DNA of 64,000 nucleotides from Deinandra increscens subsp. villosa. Its lineage: Eukaryota > Streptophyta > Magnoliopsida > Asterales > Asteraceae. The DNA lies in assembly GCA_039602395.1 (NCBI GenBank), contig JBCNJP010000010.1:91854000-91917999 (forward strand), read 5' to 3'. Position 1 is the stretch's first letter; each line of letters begins with the position of its first letter. Positions 20,447 through 31,367 of the stretch are shown piece by piece. The notes beneath the pieces are model-generated. The model was not told the origin of the DNA and did not search any database. It saw only the letters and a list, made by a program, of their open reading frames with translations. The translations under genes were made by a program, and so were the position numbers.

Positions 20447-21250
20447 ATGTCTGGAGGAGATGGAAGGAACAACATTACCCTGACACCTGCAGAACTACAA
20501 GCAATGATAAACGCACACGTACAAGCCGCAGTGGCAGCCGTCCATGCTACAATCGCCGCACAGCAAGCCATCCATTTGGCTCATCAGCTTACTGAACAGG
20601 AGAATGAGGGAGGTACACTTCCTGCAAGAGCCTCTGAGAAGATTGCCTTAAGTAACAAGAGAAAGGCTGATGAAGAAACTCCTGGAAACTCAATGAACAA
20701 TCGGAGTGTTGGAAACAAAAGGTCTGGGAACAGCGGTGGTAACAACCGCCAAGGTGGGAATGGAAACTACAAGGGCAACCTGCCCAGGTGCAACAAGTGT
20801 GGGAAGCATCACACCGGTATCTGCAGAAAAAGTTTGAACTGCGAGAGATGTGGCAAGAAAAGCCATGAAGCAAAAGACTGTTGGACGATTTTACCTAAGC
20901 CACAAAACCTCCCAAGGCGAAACAACAGCAACAACCGTAACAACAACAATGAAGCTCCCAGAGGAAATGGTAATGGGAACTGCTATGAATGTGGTGCTCC
21001 AGGCCACATGAAGAGGGACTGCCCGCAGTTGAGAGAACAGGGAGACAATAACAGGAACGGTAATCAGGGAAATGGCAACGGAAATGGAAACGACAGAGGA
21101 AGAGCTTTCGTCATGGGTCAAGGAGAAGCTCGCAACGACGCCAACGTGATTAATGGTAAATTTATATTGAATGGTTTCTTTGCTACTGTGTTATTTGATT
21201 CTGGTGCTGAAAGAAGTTTTATTTCCACTAAGTTTGCTAAGACTAATTAA
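20447..21250 (+). CDS. Gypsy Gag lacking most of the capsid, plus start of protease
   Basis: 267 residues. The N-terminus has TLTPAELQAMINAHVQAAVA, then after AAQQAI it jumps straight to HLAHQLTEQENEG, a segment that in related Gags lies after the capsid, so about 150-200 residues of capsid are missing. Three cysteine knuckles follow: CNKCGKHHTGIC, CERCGKKSHEAKDC and the classical CCHC CYECGAPGHMKRDC. The ORF reads into the protease (LFDSGAERSFIST, active-site DSG) and ends at a 1-nt shift near 21230; protease continues in the next frame. Such a Gag is unlikely to assemble capsids alone. Confidence 0.88.
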   Translation: MSGGDGRNNITLTPAELQAMINAHVQAAVAAVHATIAAQQAIHLAHQLTEQENEGGTLPARASEKIALSNKRKADEETPGNSMNNRSVGNKRSGNSGGNNRQGGNGNYKGNLPRCNKCGKHHTGICRKSLNCERCGKKSHEAKDCWTILPKPQNLPRRNNSNNRNNNNEAPRGNGNGNCYECGAPGHMKRDCPQLREQGDNNRNGNQGNGNGNGNDRGRAFVMGQGEARNDANVINGKFILNGFFATVLFDSGAERSFISTKFAKTN

Positions 21251-22248
21251 TGCTAAACCGATTGACTTAGATGCTAAGTATGTGGTAGAGTTAGCGAATG
21301 GTAAACTTCATGATACGACTCAGATAGTTAAGGACTGTAAGTTAGAACTAGCTGGCCATACGTTAGGAATCGATCTTATGCCTTTCCCGATTGGTAGTTT
21401 TGATGTCATAGTAGGAATGGATTGGTTATCTGAAAACCGAGCCGAAATTTTATGTCAAGAAAAAGTGGTTCGTATTCCACTCAAGGACGGTGAAGTGTTA
21501 ACAGTTCAAGGCGAGAAAGGTGGAACAGTCACCGGTATTATTTCGTTTCTCAAAGCTCAAAAGTGCCTTCGTAAAGGTCACTTCGCGATCCTTGCAAACG
21601 TCACCGACACGACACTTCCCGAGCGCAGAATCGACGACTACCCGATAGTCCGCGACTTCCAAGATGTATTTCCTGATGATCTACCTGGTTTGCCTCCATT
21701 TCGACAAGTCGAGTTTGGAATCGATTTAGCTCCTGGAGCCGCTCCGATTGCACGCGCACCTTACCGTTTGGCGGTAAGCGAACTCAACGAACTCTCCGCA
21801 CAACTTCAAGAGTTACTCGACAAAGGATTTATTCGTCCAAGTTCGTCTCCATGGGGAGCACCGGTATTGTTTGTTAAGAAGAAAGATGGAACGTTCCGAA
21901 TGTGTATCGACTACCGAGAGCTTAACAAAGTTACAATCAAGAATCGGTATCCACTTCCTCGAATCGACGATCTCTTCGACCAGCTACAAGGTTCAAGCTA
22001 CTTCTCAAAGATTGATCTACGGTCAGGATACCACCAACTTCGTGTTCGCGATGAAGATATTCCTAAGACTGCTTTTAGGACTCGATATGGTCATTACGAG
22101 TTCCTGGTTATGCCGTTTGGGCTAACCAATGCACCTGCGGTATTTATGGATCTGATGAATCGAGTGTGCAAGCCGTACCTCGATAAGTTTGTGATAGTTT
22201 TCATCGATGATATTTTGATCTACTCCAAGACAAAGGAAGAGCACGAGA
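21228..22248 (+). CDS. Gypsy protease C-terminus and reverse transcriptase N-terminal part
   Basis: The real sequence starts at about LINAKPIDLDAKYVVELANG, just after the frameshift from the Gag ORF; the upstream ATG of this frame is an artefact. It continues with the protease end (VIVGMDWLSENRAEIL), a linker with DDYPIVRDFQDVFPDDLPGL, then RT with YRLAVSELNELSAQLQELLD, WGAPVLFVKKKDGTFRMCID, YPLPRIDDLFDQLQGSSYFS, KIDLRSGYHQLRV and FVIVFIDDILIYSKTKEEHE. The catalytic box is FIDD in place of YVDD/YIDD, normal for this group. After KTKEEHE a 1-nt insertion near 22246 shifts the frame. Confidence 0.9.
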
Positions 22249-22778
22249 GATCATCTACGACTTATCTTGGAATTACTCCGCAAGGAACAGCTTTATGCTA
22301 AGTTTTCGAAGTGCGATTTTTGGATTCGCGAAGTCCAGTTTCTTGGACACATTGTTGATCAGAATGGAATTCATGTCGACCCAGCTAAAGTGGAAGCTAT
22401 CAAGAATTGGTCTACTCCGAGAGCGCCGACCGAAATCCGACAATTTTTGGGACTTGCCGGATATTACCGAAGATTCATCAAGGGTTTCTCGCAATTGGCT
22501 CAACCCTTGACGGCTTTGACGCACAAAGGAGTGCAATATAGATGGGGTGAAAAAGAAGAACACGCGTTTCAAACTCTTAAAGACATGTTATGTTCAGCTC
22601 CGATTCTCGCGTTACCCGATGGGGTTGACGACTTTGTAGTTTACTGTGATGCATCCATCCAAGGACTCGGTTGCGTGTTGATGCAACGGGACAAAGTGAT
22701 TGCCTATGGGTCCAGGCAACTGAAGGACACTGAGAAGAATTATACAACGCATGATTTGGAATTAGGAGCCGTTGTATT
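22249..22778 (+). CDS. Gypsy RT thumb and RNase H N-terminal part
   Basis: This continues RT in the next frame: LRLILELLRKEQLYAKFSKC, FLGHIVDQNGIHVDPAKVEA, APTEIRQFLGLAGYYRRFIK and the tether. RNase H then begins with YCDASIQGLGCVLMQRDKV and KNYTTHDLELGAVV. The frame breaks again near 22778, where an extra T puts VVLCT and a stop in place of VVYALKIW. These are the polymerase and RNA-degrading domains of the retrotransposon. Confidence 0.9.
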
Positions 22779-24493
22779 ATGCACTTAAGATTTGGAGACA
22801 TTACCTCTACGGAACAAAGTGCACGATATTCACCGACCACAAGAGCTTACAGCACATCTTTGAACAAAAGGACCTCAACATGCGACAACGACGGTGGGTC
22901 GAGTTACTAAATGATTATGACTTAGCAATTAAGTATCACCCGGGAAAAGCCAATGTTGTGGCTGATGCCTTAAGCCGAAAAGAGTACGAAAAGCCTCGAC
23001 GAGTACGAGCGCTGCAACTTACCATTCACACGGGATTGCCGGATCGGATCCGCGATGCCCAACGAGAAGCTTTAAAAGAAGAAAACTTCGCAGCTGAAGC
23101 ACTGCGTGGTGTAGATGGTAACTCTGAAGTTAAGTCCGACGGACTCAGGTATTACAATGACAGAATTTGGGTTCCTTTACTTGGAAATCTCCGTGAGCTC
23201 GTGATGGACGAGGCTCACAAGTCAAGGTATTCGGTGCACCCTGGATCGGACAAAATGTACCAAGATTTGAAGAACTTGTATTGGTGGCCGAATATGAAAG
23301 CCGACATTGCGCGATATGTGGCTAAGTGTTTAACATGCTCAAGAGTTAAGATCGAGTACCAAAAGCCTTCTGGATTATTGCAACAACCAAAGATCCCAGA
23401 ATGGAAATGGGAGGATATCTCCATGGATTTCGTAACAGGATTACCTCATCGATCGAATCGACCGGATGCGATTTGGGTTATCATTGATCGATTAACCAAA
23501 TCTGCACACTTTATCCCAATGAGAGAAAGTGACAATATGGATAAGTTAACAAAGCTGTACATTGACCGAATTGTGGCACGTCATGGAGTGCCTAAGACCA
23601 TTATCTCCGATCGAGATCCTCGATTTACTTCCCGACTGTGGCAATCTATGCAAGAAGCACTGGGAACCAGACTGGATATGAGTACAGCTTATCACCCGCA
23701 GACTGATGGTCAGACGGAACGAACTATTCAGACTTTGGAAGACATGCTCCGAGCTTGCGTTCTCGACTTCGGTAAAGACTGGGAGGCTCACCTTCCGTTG
23801 GTGGAGTTCTCCTACAACAACAGTTATCATTCGAGCATCGGTGCAGCACCTTTTGAAGCTCTTTATGGCAGAAAATGTAGATCGCCCGTGTGTTGGGCCG
23901 AAACGGGTGAGAAAGGACTCACCGGACCAGAAATCATTCATGATACAACGGAACGAATTATTCAAATCAGAAAGCGGATAGCCGCAGCACGTGATAGGCA
24001 AAAGAGCTATGCCGACAAACGCCGTAAACCTTTGAAGTTCGAGGTAGGCGACAAGGTGCTATTGAAGGTATCTCCTTGGAAAGGAGTGATACGCTTCGGA
24101 AAGCGTGGAAAGCTGAATCCTCGCTATATCAGTCCATTTGAAGTTATCGGGGAAGTAGGCCCGGTGGCCTACCGATTAAGACTCCCTGCAGAACTCGATG
24201 AAGTTCACAACGTGTTTCACGTTTCGAATCTGAAGAAATGTCTGGCTGAAGACACCGAGATAATTCCTTTGGAGGAATTGGAAATTGATGAACATCTGAG
24301 ATTTATTGAGCAACCGGTAGAAATCATGGGACGCAAGGAGAAAGCCCTCAAACGTAGCAAGATTCCGATCGTCAAGGTTCGATGGAACTCAAAGCGTGGA
24401 CCTGAATATACTTGGGAACGGAAGAATCAAATGAAGAAAAAGTATCCTCACTTGTTTGAGCAAACGTCCACGGAAACTCAAGGAATGATTTAA
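22779..24493 (+). CDS. Gypsy RNase H, integrase and chromodomain
   Basis: It starts within RNase H (YALKIWRHYLYGTKCTIFTD, then NVVADALSRK). Integrase follows, with an HHCC zinc domain (HPGSDKMYQDLKNLYWWPNM, CLTCSRVK) and a catalytic core with MDFVTGLPHRSNRPDAIWV, IISDRDPRFTSRLWQSMQEA and YHPQTDGQTERTIQTLEDML. A GPY/F-like segment (VAYRLRLPAELDEVHNVFHV) precedes the C-terminal chromodomain (LKRSKIPIVKVRWNSKRGPE, YTWERKNQMKKKYPHLF). Chromodomains direct chromovirus integration to particular chromatin. This part of pol is intact. Confidence 0.92.
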
Positions 24494-24641
24494 TTTTGGG
24501 GACCAAAATTCCTTTAACAGGAGGAGGATGTGGCGACCCTAAACTTTTGCCTTCTTTCCCCAGCAACGACAAGTAACCACGACAGCTGAAACTGCGAACG
24601 CTACAACGCAAGAATAATTTTCGGGACGAAAATTCCATTTA

Positions 24642-24652
24642 CAAGGGGATGA
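24642..24652 (+). promoter_or_regulatory. Polypurine tract of the gypsy element
   Basis: AAGGGGATGA abuts the TGTGACATCC start of the 3' LTR. The 150 bases between the pol stop and here are non-coding. Confidence 0.8.
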
Positions 24653-27228
24653 TGTGACATCCGGGAATTTCAAGGATTACTTCCGTTAGACAATCTCCGT
24701 TAGTTACGTTATAAGTGTTAACTTAGTAACTAATGCTTAACTAGGCCGAATACGTCCACGACCTTTGGTTGATCACCGAACCCGCCCATATGTGTTATGT
24801 GTTCATTTATTTATAGTTATTATGTGCAATGTGATTTAAATACATGATTTAGTATTGTGAATAGCGTGACAATTCATGAATCGTGCTTATCTTGCTTAGA
24901 ATGTAAAATTGACCACTTTTGGTTACCAGCGAAACTACCGGGCGAAACTATAATGTCGCCCGGCAGTCAGACTGTTGGCTCACACGTGATCAGAGCCAGT
25001 TTCGCTTGGCCAGCGAAACTGCCAGCGAAACTAGCCCCTGATATATATATTTTATAAAACCCTAGAAGCCTCATTCTTGCACCTTTTCTCCAAAAACACA
25101 CACACTCTCCTGAAACTCTCTGGACCAGCTGATTCCAGCTAAGACACCACCAAGAATCAGCCATCACTCTCTGAGTTGGTGAAGATCATCCATCGATCCT
25201 AGAATCAAACCGTGAGTCCCATGAACCATTTCTATGTGTTTTCTATGTGTTTTCTTCATAAAGCATGCCTAGATCTCCATAGAATCGTTAGATCTTCTGA
25301 GATAATGTTTAGGGATGCTAGATCTGTCATAAAGTCTGTAACTTTACGTTTGAAATCCATCCATAATGAAGATTTATGCCATTTTAGTCATTTTAGGTTT
25401 AAAATGTGTTTTTGGTGATTTGATGATGAAAACCCATGTTTAAGGTGTTAAAGCTTACTGTTTATGATGTTGGTAAATGATCATACATGCTAAATATTGA
25501 ATCACATGAAGTATGGAAGCTGTTAGGTTGATTTTTAGGCTGATTTGTGAGTTTTTCGCGACCAGCGACACTGCGTGTTCTCTGGGCGAAACTGTATAGC
25601 GAAATTATGTACATCTCCTTCAGGCGACACTATACAGCGAAACTGTAGTGTCGCCAGTGAACGAAACTACCGAGCGAAACAACCATAGACCTTGTCCCTG
25701 AACGAAAGTTCAAACCAGTTTCGGGCGAAACTAGGCTAGCGAAACTGTGCCAACAGTTTCGAGCGAAACTAGCCTAGCGAAACTGTGTCATCGGGTATTG
25801 CCTAGCGAAAGTGCTGCCCGTGCACACAGCGAAACTGCGCTAGCGAAACTATGACTAGCGAAACTGTGACCAGACCTAAACCCAAACTTGTGCAACTTAT
25901 TTGAATGTTATGCTATGACTTACATGATTATGCTATGATGAAACATGCTATGATTTCTGTAATATGTGAACCCTTGTTTATGATCAACCATCGGTGTCGT
26001 GTGTCGTTATGTCGTGTCGTAGTTCCAACGTGCTATGTTATGGGCCATAGTGACGATAAGTTAATGATTAGACACAAAACTAATACTTAAGACCTAAACG
26101 TGTTCATAGGTCTTCGTTAAGCAATAATTGGATTAATTAGCAAGTGTAGCTGAGCAACCTAAGGTGAGTTTCACTAACCCTTTAATTGTGAGCCCGTTTG
26201 GGACACAACGAATGAACTTAACGAAAAACAACGCTGACATTTTGAGGTATTACCAAATGGGATACCTGTTATGGAAGTTGGAGTGTTTTATGGGGAGCAC
26301 TTGCAACTGTCCATCCTTGGGGTTTCAATTGAAATCCGGAAACGACCATTTTGACACTTAAACTCTTTTTAGGATTTCAAATGAAATCCAGAATAAACAT
26401 TTTTAATATGACTAGTGTAGGTTAAAGTCTAAACCAAATGATATCACATGATTTCTAAGGATGCCTTAAAAACTTAAAAGTCCTCAATTTAGTACTGTTG
26501 ATCTGAGAAGCGAGGGGATGTTGGGTAGATCTACTGAGGGTTTGACAAACCCTGCTCCGCGGTACACAAATGTGTAACCAACCGGTTGGAGGCCGAACGG
26601 AGTTCAATATCAGCCTGTTTTAGTTGTGGGCCTCCCAAAAGGGACACAACTGGAGGCACCAACCATCGGCAAATGCCGAACTCTGTTACGTCAGCTTTCA
26701 GCCCTAGTACGACTTCCTTAGTGCATGGAAACCGGATTAGCTACCCGCGATATCGGTTGACCGCTTTAACTTTTACTTAACTAGTGCATATTCGGTAATT
26801 CAACACTTGGCAATGTTTTGCAAATCTATTACTTATTTATATGTTGATGAATACGATTATGAGACCGGGCCAATGCATGTCATGCCCACCGTGAACTCAC
26901 CAACCGTTAGGTTGACACTTGTGTGGTTTTCACTTTTGCAGATCGTTGAAGAGTATCCACTGGAGGTTGGCATGGCACAAGAAGATACTTACTTTTATTT
27001 TAAACTAAATTCGGGAATTTAACGACAATTTATGTTTTGTAATTAAAGCACGTGGTTAGTGCTGAGAGACTTATGTTTTTATTCCGCTGCGTATTTTAAA
27101 CTGTTGTATTTATGAACATTGGACTTAACTCTGATTCGTTTAGTATTTGTAACTAATGGTTGTGGTCCTGGTTTGTTCGCACCCCTTAACGGTATAAACT
27201 CCGTTAGTGGTTATTTGGGGGTGTGACA
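24653..27228 (+). repeat. 3' LTR of the gypsy element
   Basis: It is 2,576 bp, nearly identical to 17340-19899 apart from scattered substitutions and small indels (for example ACTCTCTGG against ACTTCTGG, and an insertion in the GCGAAACT cluster). It is followed by the TSD TAAAC. Confidence 0.95.
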
Positions 27229-27233
27229 TAAAC

Positions 27234-27570
27234 GCCTTTAAAAAAATATTTAAAGCATTGGCGCGCGTTGTGACGATAAAAATCCGTTATGTACCATTCG
27301 TAAAGTTCAATATGAATGAAGGGAAGAAAATTTAGAAAAAAAAGAGAGCGAATATACATAACATAAACATTTTTTTATCTGAAAAAAATGAAAAAAATAT
27401 GAAAAAAAATTCGGCCAACATGGGGTTCCCAGCATTCAAACATGCGACCTCAAATCGCAAACCAAAGCCTCCAACCACTGGGGCACAACCTCTATTGGTT
27501 TACAAAGTGGAAACGATTGATATAATGTACAAGAAATATCTGAAACGAAAAAAAATATTCCTTCCGAAAT
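27234..27570. other. Spacer with a degraded tRNA-like sequence on the minus strand
   Basis: 27258-27360 resembles the sequence left of the gypsy element (17220-17339). At about 27420-27500 the minus strand reads CCCCAGTGGTTGGAGGC...GAGGTCGCATGTTTGAATGC, resembling A-box and B-box spacing of a tRNA or SINE head but degenerate. No protein-coding gene is seen. Confidence 0.4.
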
Positions 27571-27644
27571 GGGGATCCCAGGATTCGAACCCGGGTCCCC
27601 TCCATGTAAGGCAAAGCGTATAACAATTGCGCCAATCGATCCGT
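27571..27644 (-). tRNA. tRNA-Val(UAC)-like sequence, degenerate
   Basis: The minus strand gives a recognisable tRNA plan: D-arm region TTGGCGCAATTGTTATACGC, anticodon loop CTTACAT (anticodon UAC), and T-arm CCGGG-TTCGAAT-CCTGG. It closely follows plant tRNA-Val around GTTTGCCTTACA. The acceptor stem (ACGGATC with GATCCCC) has mismatches at the outer pairs and the anticodon stem is imperfect. It is more likely a tRNA pseudogene or tRNA-derived repeat head than a functional tRNA. Confidence 0.4.
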
Positions 27645-27957
27645 ATGTTCATCTAATGGAATCGTCTGTATATATATAGATCGAATAGTCAACACATGAA
27701 GCAGCCAAGCAAGCGTGTTCTCTGTGTTAACCATCCCTATAATATATAAGTAATTATGAATTAAAAGATTTAATTTAATAAGATGAAATTATATATTAGA
27801 CATATTTTTAAATTGATTTTTTTATAATTAATTAAATAAATTTATTAGCTGATTAATTACTAATTTTCAAGTTAGTATGGTTTACTAAATAAAAATATTG
27901 TAACTATATGATAATTGTAAAAGGATCTACTTAATTACTAAACATTATTAAGCAAAT

Positions 27958-28287
27958 AGCATGTTGTTGGAGTGGTTAAGGTGATCACCTTGAGTTCAAG
28001 TGACCCAAGTTCTATCATTGCTTCGAGCAATATTGTTCTAAGACATGAGGGCTCTATGAAAGAAGCCAGGATCTTGTTGTCTTTTGTTCGATCCTGAGAG
28101 CGACCAGGTTTTATCACTAGTTGGCCTTTGGGTGGGTGGTTTTTCCCGGAACTTGAGATAACTTGGGTGTGTTTAAGGGCTCCGTGCGGCTAGGTTAGTG
28201 CAGCTGGCGGTGACCTTTTGCCATTGGGTCACCCCATACGGAGTACCTGGACAATTCTATGTTTATTGGTCGTTCAAAAAAAAAAAC
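27958..28287 (+). mobile_element. SINE-like tRNA-derived retroposon
   Basis: The head has TTGGAGTGGTTAAGGTG (A-box-like) and AAGTGACCCAAGTTCTATC (weak B-box-like). The body contains CAGGTTTTATCACTAGTTGG and ends in an A-run after TTGGTCGTTC. It shares its plan (promoter head, GGTTTTA-C segment, A-tail) with the next element at 28326. Boundaries are approximate and no TSD was confirmed. Confidence 0.5.
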
Positions 28288-28325
28288 TAAACATAATTAA
28301 CATAACTCGTTAAATAAAGTTTCAT

Positions 28326-28570
28326 GGGTTATAAAAAATAGGTCGGTCATTCGTCGAAAGTAGGACACCCAGTGGCCATGAGGTCGTAGGTTCGATCCTT
28401 GAGGCACCCGGTTTTACCTCTGTTGGTGGTGAATTTTTCTAGGGGACGGTTCAAACGGAAGGTCTCGGTTACTTACACTGTCAGCATTTCGCGGGTGTCA
28501 TGAGTAACATGTTTGCTAGATGTAACTCCGGGTAATCGGGCCTTGATGAGACTGTTAAAAAAAAATTTGT
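28326..28570 (+). mobile_element. SINE with clear B box and A-tail
   Basis: GGTTCGATCC at 28390-28399 is a perfect pol III B box, preceded by an A-box-like ACACCCAGTGGCCATGAGG. The body (CACCCGGTTTTACC...GGGCCTTGATGAGACTGTT) ends in an A-run at 28557-28566. A plant tRNA-derived SINE is the best fit. Confidence 0.65.
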
Positions 28571-28935
28571 GGGACTTAATCACTCCCCTAATCACACAAT
28601 TGAGTATTTCATACGTTTCGCTCAATGAGAAAATGAGTTTATTTTTAAGGGGTCGAACATATGAGACTTAATATAAAAAAAGTAAATATATTTATATTAA
28701 ATAAATGAAAAACATTAGAGTAAATAAATAAAAATGAAATAGAAAACTTAATTTCAAATTGATGAACAAATTCAAGTTTGTGATTGATAGTTCATAAAAT
28801 AGTTAGTGTTGTAAAGTGGATAATCAATCCAAACTGATATTACTTTATGAATGACAGTTTCATTTTTTTACTTTTATGTTGTATATTTGATAAAAGCCCT
28901 TATTTTATGTTTTGCTATACAACAAAAATGATTTA
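28571..28935. other. AT-rich spacer
   Basis: I see no gene or clear repeat. Confidence 0.6.
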
Positions 28936-29516
28936 GGGGCATTTTGGCAGTGTCTGTATTATTAAGTGCTGAACCAGTAAAATGTCTGATTAAATAAGAG
29001 ACTGTGAACCAGTAAAGACATGTTTGGTTGGACTTTGAATGAAATTCTAAAATTAACAAACAAATATCAAATTTTTTTCTTTCATTTATCTTGTCCCACA
29101 TTGGTTTGGGAACAAAAACATGGTTGGTTTATATATGCAAACTTTCATGACATATTATGTTCTTATGTTATGTTTTACTCTAGTACCTACCCGCGCGCGG
29201 GGGGAAGGGGGGGGGGGTGCAAATTTGGTTCAAATTTCTTGAAAACAATGCGATGCCCACACGAATGCAACTCAGAAAACCCGGGTTCGTGCGAATAGTT
29301 CTCATTTTTTTCCTTCCTCATCGTTGCCTGGAGCTCGCTGCTCGTTTTTTCTTCCTCATCTCAGCTCACGCTGCCCCTGCATGGTTTCGTGTCGTCCCCC
29401 TCACTGATTCGGTCAGACGTGCCCTTCGTTCAGACCGCCAACCAAACACCACTGAACCAGCCTAGCCTCTGATTCGGTTAGATTCAGAGGCAGTTCAGTG
29501 GTATCCAAACAGCCCC
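28936..29516. mobile_element. PIF/Harbinger-type MITE with TTA target duplication
   Basis: It starts GGGGCATTTTGG and ends CCAAACAGCCCC, imperfect inverted repeats of the GGGGCNNTTTGG type, and TTA is present on both sides (28933-28935 and 29517-29519). The 3-bp TTA duplication and the G-rich TIR are those of Tourist/PIF-Harbinger elements. No transposase is encoded. Internally there is a G-run (29198-29218) and a repeated GATTCGGT(T/C)AGA motif. Confidence 0.72.
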
Positions 29517-29519
29517 TTA

Positions 29520-30309
29520 GTGTTAAGAGTTATTGTATCATTGAACAAAAGTGTGATGTTGCAAACACTATATTACATATAAGATGTGTACACTTTCCCT
29601 TATATATCATATTCAGTAAAACCAGGTTATCATTTTTTATAAATTTAAAGCGTATAAGTGTGCAAAATTTCATTAAAAGTATACATACTTGTGGACGTAA
29701 TAGTATTGCCGACTTTATTTTTAAAAATGATTCCAGTGCATAACAATCCACAACAAACTAGCAACTTCTAGTATATATATATCAATTTCGAGTGAAAATT
29801 TGCAAGAAAACCACATATACTAGTAAGAAGCACCGACCATTGCCTATTTTAGGTTGTTCTTTACATTTCCATATAACAAGAATTCAACATCGTCTAGATT
29901 CCGGAGTAGCCGAAATCATATCACGATTAATTTTGTTTATTATTGTAGTAACATTTTTAGAAAAATTGTAAAAAGAGGTTAGTAACATTTTCTAAAAATT
30001 GTAAAAGGAGGTTACTGACTTCTGTTGTGGTGGTTTCGGCCTAGTTCAATACACCCTCCACGAGGGTTGAATTTTTGGATTTCCCATTCTTTTTTCCGGG
30101 TTTATTCTACAAATATACCACTTGTGTTTGAAAATAATAAGTTTAGCCTTTTATTTTCTTTTTCTCATAACATCTCGAACTTTTCTTTTTTTTAATATTG
30201 AGATTTAAGAAATTACAATTACAAGGGAGGCGGACAACAAGATGCGTCGCCAAATCAGTCTGAATGGCAAAATTAAGCCGTGTGAAAACAACATTCATAG
30301 ATCCAGGGG
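29520..30309. other. Spacer, no gene recognised
   Basis: AT-rich sequence with only short unconvincing frames. GTAACATTTT(C)TAGAAAA-like stretches near 29945-30010 are a small local duplication. Confidence 0.5.
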
Positions 30310-30501
30310 TTATAACATTGCCATGCATGACCCGTTGGGAATCATAAGGCGGTATTTGAGAATAGCACGGTATTCCACTGGTGACATGTGTTGGCCCAAA
30401 CTGCCAATGGGGATAACCTGGAGGAAATCTTGAGCATGTGACGCTCGTAGACATCCGAAGAATTCTTTTTGTCTGGCGGTCATATCAAATTGCGCTTCCA
30501 T
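30310..30501 (-). pseudogene. Fragment resembling a plant LINE-type reverse transcriptase C-terminal region
   Basis: The minus strand encodes HAQDFLQVIPIGSLGQHMSP and VEYRAILKYRLMIPNGSCMA. This resembles the segment (DFL...P..GLGQ.M.P..FR..L.YRL..P) that lies before the cysteine-histidine region of plant reverse-transcriptase-derived proteins. The cysteine motif itself is lost. It is flanked by unrelated AT-rich DNA, so this is a short 5'- and 3'-truncated piece. Confidence 0.5.
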
Positions 30502-31367
30502 CTCCTATACAATTTTACCAAAAAGGACACTCGCCAAAACATAGAAACCTTAAATTTATACATGTATTCTTTTCCTAACATAGTTATAAATCTCTATCAC
30601 CTTAGTAAAGTTTTAATACACGACGCTGTAACTTTGTTATTTTTATCAACGTTTTGGTATAAGTGTTGTTTAAAACCAGACCAAATAACGTCTCGGAGTT
30701 GATTTCATTCAAAAACTAACCAGGCTAACAATTAAGAATTTTTATCTGATTTAATCGGATTTACATTTAAATATATATAAATTAACTCTATACATATATT
30801 GTTTTACTCTTAACTACTTAAAAAATATATTACTTTTAGACATGTACTCTTAGTATGACGTGCTGATTTTATTTTAATCAAACACCATCGTATTAATTTT
30901 GTTCAAATTTGAGCCGCTGGATATGTGGCCGGATAAACCATATCACATCATATCATATTCATATATGATATATACAAAACAATATAGGGTTTAGGGCTAA
31001 GGCTAAGGATTCAGTGTTATGTTTTTAGAATTAGGGGTCAATACATCTCCAAGTGTATTTATTAAAAAAATATTTAACTACGGTATTGCCATCCTATGTC
31101 ATGGACCGATGGATTAACTACAGTTCTTTTGTAGTTTTTTTTTTAGCGTCCGCTGTGTACTTTTATGATTCTTATAGATTTTAGCATTTAGGTTTAAGAG
31201 TTAAGGAGTTAGATTTAGGGTTTAAAGGGTATTGATTTAATTACGACATAGATGTGCCAGAATCTTTTTACATTAACTTTTGTTTAACATATTACCGTCG
31301 TAACACGCGGTTGGAAAACAACTAGCTAATTTTAGTACATGTACAGTCGTTAATTAAATTAAATTAA
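30502..31367. other. AT-rich spacer
   Basis: No gene recognised. A TAGGGTTTAGGG-like patch at 30985-31010 is too short to be telomeric repeat. Confidence 0.5.

Larger units (their letters stand above)
17340..27228 (+). mobile_element. Ty3/gypsy chromovirus (Tekay-like), structurally complete ends
   Basis: LTRs at 17340-19899 and 24653-27228 begin TGTGACATCC and end GGGGGTGTGACA. The 5-bp TSD TAAAC is at 17335-17339 and 27229-27233. PBS, Gag, protease, RT, RNase H, integrase and a C-terminal chromodomain follow in Ty3/gypsy order, with a PPT before the 3' LTR. The LTRs look nearly identical except for small indels, so insertion was recent. However, the capsid part of Gag is deleted and three 1-nt shifts break the reading frame (near 21230, 22246 and 22778). 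Long LTRs plus a chromodomain fit the Tekay (Del) lineage. Confidence 0.95.

Noticed and set aside
28784..29101. Short ORFs across the left part of the PIF-like MITE
   Set aside because: They span the MITE terminus and have no recognisable motif.
30984..31020. TAGGGTTTAGGG-like telomeric repeat
   Set aside because: Only one or two imperfect units; not an interstitial telomere array.
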